From Cryptomeria japonica (lineage: Eukaryota > Streptophyta > Pinopsida > Cupressales > Cupressaceae), in assembly GCF_030272615.1 (NCBI RefSeq), contig NC_081409.1:204845864-204909863 (forward strand): a DNA stretch of 64,000 nt, read 5' to 3'. A model generated the notes under the pieces. It was not told the DNA's origin, did no database searches, and saw only the letters and a program-made list of their open reading frames with translations. Every line of letters begins with the position of its first letter. The stretch's first letter is position 1. A program made the translations under genes and the position numbers. Positions 58,961 to 64,000 of this stretch are shown here, piece after piece.

Positions 58961-61900
58961 TCAATGAGACCCCCCAAGGACAACATCCTTCACCACAAAC
59001 ATAGAGCGCAAGTGAAGGTAGCATAGAAATGCAAAAGGTTTAGTGAAGATGTCAGCAACCTGCTCCTCTATTGAATGTACTCCAAGATGAGAAAGCCATT
59101 TTGAATCAACTGTCCGATTCAAAGTGCATGTGATCTCAATGTGTTTAGTCCTCTGGTGCTCCACAAGATTGCGAGAAATGTGAATGGCACTCTGATTGTC
59201 ACATCAAAGAATAGTGGGACTATTAGGAGGAAACCCAAACTCAGTCATCAACTATTGAAGCCATAAAACCTCCTGACTAGCTAACACCGTTGCTCGGTAC
59301 TCACCCTTTGTAGATGATGATGCAATAGAAGACTGCTTCTTGCAAGACTATGTAATAGGGCTAGAACCAAGGCAAAAAAAAAAGCCAGAAGTAGACTTTC
59401 GATCAAGAGCATCACCAACCCAATCTGAGTCAGTGAAACCAACAATGTGAGGGGATCCTGAAGTATAGTGAATGCCAAACTGTGTAGTGCCCTGAACGTA
59501 CCTCAAAATACGTTTGGAAGCTTGCCAATGGCTCTCATGGGGATCGTGTGAGAACCTCAAGAAAAGATGAACCACAAAGGAAAGATCCGAGCATGTATGT
59601 GTTAGGTACAACAAACTGCCAACCAACTGCCTATATAAGGTAGGATCCACAGAAGGTGTAGAACAAGTGGCAGACAAAACAACACCTGACTGAAATGGTG
59701 TGGATGCAGGCTTGCAAGAAAGCATATCAAATCTATGAAGCATATCAAGGGCATACTTCTGTTGAATTATGGAAATCCCATCCGAAGACTGAATAACCTG
59801 TAGACCCAAAAAATAGTGCAGAAGGCCAAGATCTATCGTCTCAAACTGCCCCATCAAAGCTCTCTGAATATCTTGAATCAAGGAGGATGAGCTACTGGTA
59901 ATGATGATATCATCAACATATAGCACAAGAATAACTATATCATCCTCCTAACGTTGAATATAAACTATGGGATCAACATGACAACGTGTGGAGAGTTTGG
60001 AGAGCAAGAAAGAGTCCATCTTCTCATACCAGGCCCGAGGGGCTTGTTTGAGACCATATAATGAACGCGAAAGTCTGCAAACCAAAGAGGAATCCTACAC
60101 AAATCCCTGAGGCAGCTCCATATAGATCTCCTCATGTAGGTCTCCATGCAAGAAGGCACTCTTCACATCCATCTAAAAAATTGTCCATCCTTCGGAAGTT
60201 GCAAGTGAAAGTACAAAGTGAATAGAATTCATCTTGACGACATGAGAAAAGGTCTCGAAGTAATCAATACCCTCCACCTAAGAAAACCCCTTCACAACAA
60301 GACGATCCTTATACTTATTAATAGAACCATCTGTAACATACTTGGTACAGTACACCCACTTGCACTGAACGAACTTTCTTACTTTCAGAAGAGTACAAAG
60401 ATCCCAAGTATGATTCTTCATCAAAGAAGAATTCTCCTCATCCATGGCCCTATACCACTCTAGGTGACCTGTCGCCTTTAAAATTTTTTGAGGATCATCC
60501 GAAATGGCTTGACTCAGAAGACTAAAACCAGATGTCTGTGCACGAGTACGACGAGAGTCTGAAGGATCACCTACCATAAAACTAGTGACATCAACTGTAA
60601 ACTAGGCCCACTTGGGAAAAGGATGAGTTGTGGGTGGTGGTGGTAGTGGAGATGGTGGACCATCATCTGCATCATCCTCAAGGAATAAGGAATCCTCAAA
60701 AGATGAAGAGGGAGGAGGAGAAGCTAGTGATGAAGAATCCATCTGAGGAAGGCACTCATCAAACTGGGCATCCGCCTAAACAAGACGTCTCGAGAATTTG
60801 GATCAAACAAACTGTATGCCTTAACATCCTCATAGTAGCCAACAAATATGAGTGGTCGACTCTTCCTCTCCATGGCTTTCCTCTGAGCATCTGGAATAAA
60901 TGCCAAAGCCTCACTACTAAAAACTTGAAATGATGAAACATCAGGCTTGACATGGGACCAAGCCTCCTCAGGAGTTATCTAGCGCAATGCCTTATGAGGC
61001 ATCCGATTCTAAATATAAGTGCCACAATTAACTGCCTCAGCCCAAAAGGCAGGTTGCATAGAACATGAATAAAGCATGCAATTGGCCATCTCCCATAGTG
61101 TTTTATTCTTTTTCTCAGCAACACCATTCTGCCGAGGAATGTGAGGAACTAATAACTGATGATGCATACCGTGCTCTATGCAGAAATCTATAAAAGCCTG
61201 ATTCACATATTCTCTCCCGTTATCTGCATGTATCCTCCAGATAGAAAGACCAAACTTCTTCTCTACAAATGTCTTAAATACTCGATATGAATAAAAGACA
61301 TTAGACTTGTACTTAAGAAAGTATACCCATGTACGTTTGGAGAAGTCATCAATGAATATGAGCACATACTTGGACCTTGAAAAAGATGGAGTCGGAAATG
61401 ACATAAGATCACTGTGTACCAAATCCAAGGGTGCCTTAGCACGTGTGGCTCTACCTGTAGGAAAAAGATCCTGGTGATGGTTACCGAGTGCACAACCTTG
61501 ACATACACCATTAGTACAAGATATCTGAGGAAGCCCAATCACAAGTGCCTATGTGATCATCTGTTGGAAGTATCTGTAATTGACATGGCCAAAATGCTCA
61601 TTCCAAAGTCTTCTCACTGAATCTACATGTGCTACAATAGAAACACATGAAAAATCTAGACTCTCAAAGATATCAAACCTGTATAATCGAGAATCGGGAT
61701 CAACACTGCCAGTAGCCATAACCAAATTAGGATCATGGAGCTCTCTAATAACCACTTCATGTGATGAGAACTCAATTGTTTTGGGTGAACTCACAAAGCT
61801 GGTTCCCACTTTTTGGTACATCCTGATTTTTGCTGAAATCATACATTTTTTGGAATATATAATTATTTAAGCTTTAAGAGGTCCCATTTGAAGTAATTAA

Positions 61901-63943
61901 TTGAAGAGAGTTAGATCAAAGGCTCTTAGATCAAAATTTCTTGGATAGAACCTCTCTACTTCTAAATCATACTTGCAATGGAGTCTCCTTTGCATCTATC
62001 AAATGCTGATAAAAAACCAATTTTACATTAGCTTTTGAGGGGTCAAACGAATTCATTTAGAAGTTTTTTTTTCTTGAGGATTTCGTCCTTATTATAAGCT
62101 TTCCAAATAGTATAATTTTTAATATATTTAAGTTTATTAATATATTTTTATTTTATTTTTTATGAACGTAGGTTTTTCACCGAACATGAACTTCTTTGCT
62201 CAATGCATTGGGAAAAATAACAAACTAATTCAAAAAAATTCTAAAAAATATCTATGCCCTAGGTATTGATGTCTTCTTTCTAAAAAAAAAAATAAAACTT
62301 AATTTTGATATATATAGAGCAAGTTATGTGTTCAAACGTACACCTATATCTAAATTATAATTAGTCGGACTTCAAAACTTAATAAAATAAAAAATATTCA
62401 ACATATCACTATCAAACCAACTGCATGCCCTGGGTATTGATGTTACAAACCAAAATTTAAAAGAGATAAATTTTTATCATTTATAGAAAAAAATTTATAC
62501 GTTTCGGGATGCACATCACTCTTAAAAAATGTTGTTTCCTGTAAAAAACTTCTTTTGAGGGAGATGGAAAAATCAATAAAATTTGAAAAAAATATATTTA
62601 GAATCTACAAAAAGGATGTTACAAATCACTAGTTTACATCATCTTCAAATTCTTAACGATTTAAAAGTTATAGGTGTCGAAAAGTGAAGGTTTTTTGCAA
62701 AATGTTCATCTAAGTGTCAAAGTTGGACAAAAAGTGGGAACCAGTATTGTGAGTTCACCCTTTTACCAAAGCCAGAATGACAAATTTGATAAACATAGAG
62801 TAGGTTTGTCAAAATGTCAGGAACTAGAAGAATATCCTGAATACAACCACCTATCAATGGTACAGTACCTAAACCTGAAAATGAATGTTGTGCTGAGTCA
62901 CTAACTACAATCTATAAAGTATCACTATGAGAAAGTGAGGTAACAAGCTGCTGAGAGTGTGTCATGTAGTGAGAAGCCCCTGAATCAATAATCCAAGTGG
63001 ATGCAAAAGTAATAGCTCTTGTATAAAGAGCATGTCCTTTCCTTATAGAAGAGGAAGAAGGAGGCCGAGGAGAAGAAATATAATGCTATTGGATGGCTTC
63101 CTCCAAAGCCTCTAATTGTTTCCAACACCGGGAAATTGGATGTCCTTCATAGAAGCTGCAAAGTTCATCTGATTTCTTCTTAGTCTTGGAGGAAGACTCA
63201 CCAGACCTAGAAGATTTTTCCTTTTTGGGATAGGAATTTGGTTTAGAATCAAACTTAGGTGGTGGCTTGGAGGGACTCTCACTACCAGCTGAATCCTTCT
63301 TAGGCTTTGGTTTCTGCTTCTTGTTCTCTTTAGATGTCTGTGCAACCAATGCTTTGTTCTTTGATCCCATGAGAGTGTCCACCTGAGATAGGTGAGCCTG
63401 CTCATGAGTCAAGCGATCGCACAACACATCAAATGTAGACATGGTGAAGCATATACCCAAGGCATCCATAGTAGAATAAAATGTTGAAGCAAATATCTGA
63501 TAAGGACCTTGAAGCTTAGAGAGAATTAGGTAGATACACTCTTTGTTTGTCTTAGTTTTACAACAACTGTGGAGGATAGATATGGTGGTTTTAAACTTGT
63601 TCAGAAAGTCCTCAATGTGAGGAAAGGACTCAGGTAAAAATGAAGAGAGCTTTGCCTCAATCTGTAATGCTCTGAATTCATTGATGGTACCAAAGAGATC
63701 ATCAAATTTGGACCACATAGCCCAAGGAGTGAGCAAACCGTCAAGGTGAAAAAGCAAGTTGTCTAAAACATGTAAGGAGATGACACCCATAACCTTATCC
63801 ATCTTATTCCTATGGTGAATACTCTCAAAAGGAACCTCATCCAAATAGGACCACAACCCTTTTGATCTGAGAAGCCTCGTCATACGAGCTTTCCAGAGGT
63901 GATAGTTCTATGATGTAAGAATCTCAATAGAAGAGTCATCCAT
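58961..63943 (-). pseudogene. copia gag-pol, frameshifted and stopped
   Basis: ATG 63943 (MDDSSIEILTS) opens gag. An early TAG (about 63909) is followed by a readable 265-residue gag with RLLRSKGLWSYLDE and a knuckle-like CSFYEGHPISRCWK in which one Cys reads Tyr, ending at TAG 63086. Protease: WIIDSGASHYMTHS (about 62990-62950). Integrase: HFGHVNY...CQGCALGN zinc site; catalytic Asp in VHSDLMSF (about 61410), Asp in HADNGREY (about 61224) and Glu in PRQNGVAEKKN, 36 residues after the second Asp, as expected for D-35-E. Reverse transcriptase: MDVKSAFLHGDLHEEIYM and LYVDDIIITSS (YVDD about 59909-59920). RNase H: GFTDSDWVGDALDRKSTSGF, then KHIEI and ADIFTKP. A frame change lies between integrase and reverse transcriptase, and there are several stops. 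Not functional. Confidence 0.9.
61783..62760. mobile_element. 978-bp terminal-inverted-repeat element inside copia pol
   Basis: The left end GGGTGAACTCACAAAGCTGG, TTCCCACTTTTTG (61783-61815) is matched in inverse at the right end, CAAAAAGTGGGAACC-AGT, ATTGTGAGTTCACCC (62728-62760). TTTT flanks both ends (61779-61782 and 62761-62764), a possible short target duplication. It separates the protease end from the pre-integrase segment, whose reading resumes directly outside each end. The interior is AT-rich without a transposase, so it is non-autonomous; the superfamily is undetermined. Confidence 0.85.
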
Positions 63944-64000
63944 GTGTACCTATACATGTACATGTACCTATACCCGCTCTTGTGTTTTTTTAATAGTTAA

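Larger units (their letters stand above)
58391..64000 (-). mobile_element. Ty1/copia-type LTR retrotransposon (5' LTR outside the window)
   Basis: On the minus strand gag-pol runs from 63943 to 58961. A polypurine tract CTTAAGGGGGGG (58732-58743) follows, then a 3' LTR starting TGTCAGAG at 58731. The LTR's far end is placed tentatively at 58391. The domain order protease, integrase, reverse transcriptase, RNase H is the copia order. The 5' LTR and primer site must lie to the right of the window. Interrupted by the element at 61783-62760. Confidence 0.9.

Overview
The window looks like nuclear DNA of a seed plant with a large, repeat-filled genome; a gymnosperm is my guess, from the density and decay of the repeats, but nothing here proves it. 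The only conventional host genes are two class III (secretory) peroxidases, both on the minus strand: a broken copy at 978-3937 and an apparently intact four-exon copy at 54206-56357. They share exon lengths (249, 195 and 169 bases, then the last exon) and look like tandem duplicates pushed about 50 kb apart by mobile elements.

Layout. 1-977 is an LTR fragment that cuts the last exon of peroxidase 1; a solo LTR with its target duplication lies in that gene's intron 3. 5689-17648 holds three nested or abutting LTR elements, all on the minus strand: D (tRNA-Met-type primer site, no coding capacity), B inside D's left LTR, and C against D's right LTR. 17649-19811 is featureless.

19812-48252 is the most interesting part. 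I read it as a nest of two related giant DNA-element-like units. The inner unit (22291-43510) has ends carrying TCGGATATCCGA-type palindromes next to long simple or satellite arrays. Inside are a decayed transposase-like gene on the plus strand (25980-27444), a 360-bp satellite array, and a convergent multi-exon gene on the minus strand (31972-41881). The outer unit keeps a paralogue of that second gene (45056-47937), decayed 360-bp units in the same relative place, and a different palindrome (AACCCGTACGGGTT) beside it. A complete LTR retrotransposon, E (33063-41050), with target duplication, primer site and polypurine tract, sits inside an exon of the inner unit's second gene. E has a gag-like reading frame with a zinc-knuckle array and a frame of about 1,110 codons that I do not recognise, but no pol.

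51249-53086 is a very old array of what seems to be the same 360-bp repeat family. To the right of peroxidase 2 lies a Ty1/copia element on the minus strand (58391 to beyond the window end), itself interrupted by a 978-bp terminal-inverted-repeat element.

Working together: only peroxidase 2 is likely to make a useful product. The rest records successive insertions followed by decay, much of it of C-to-T type.
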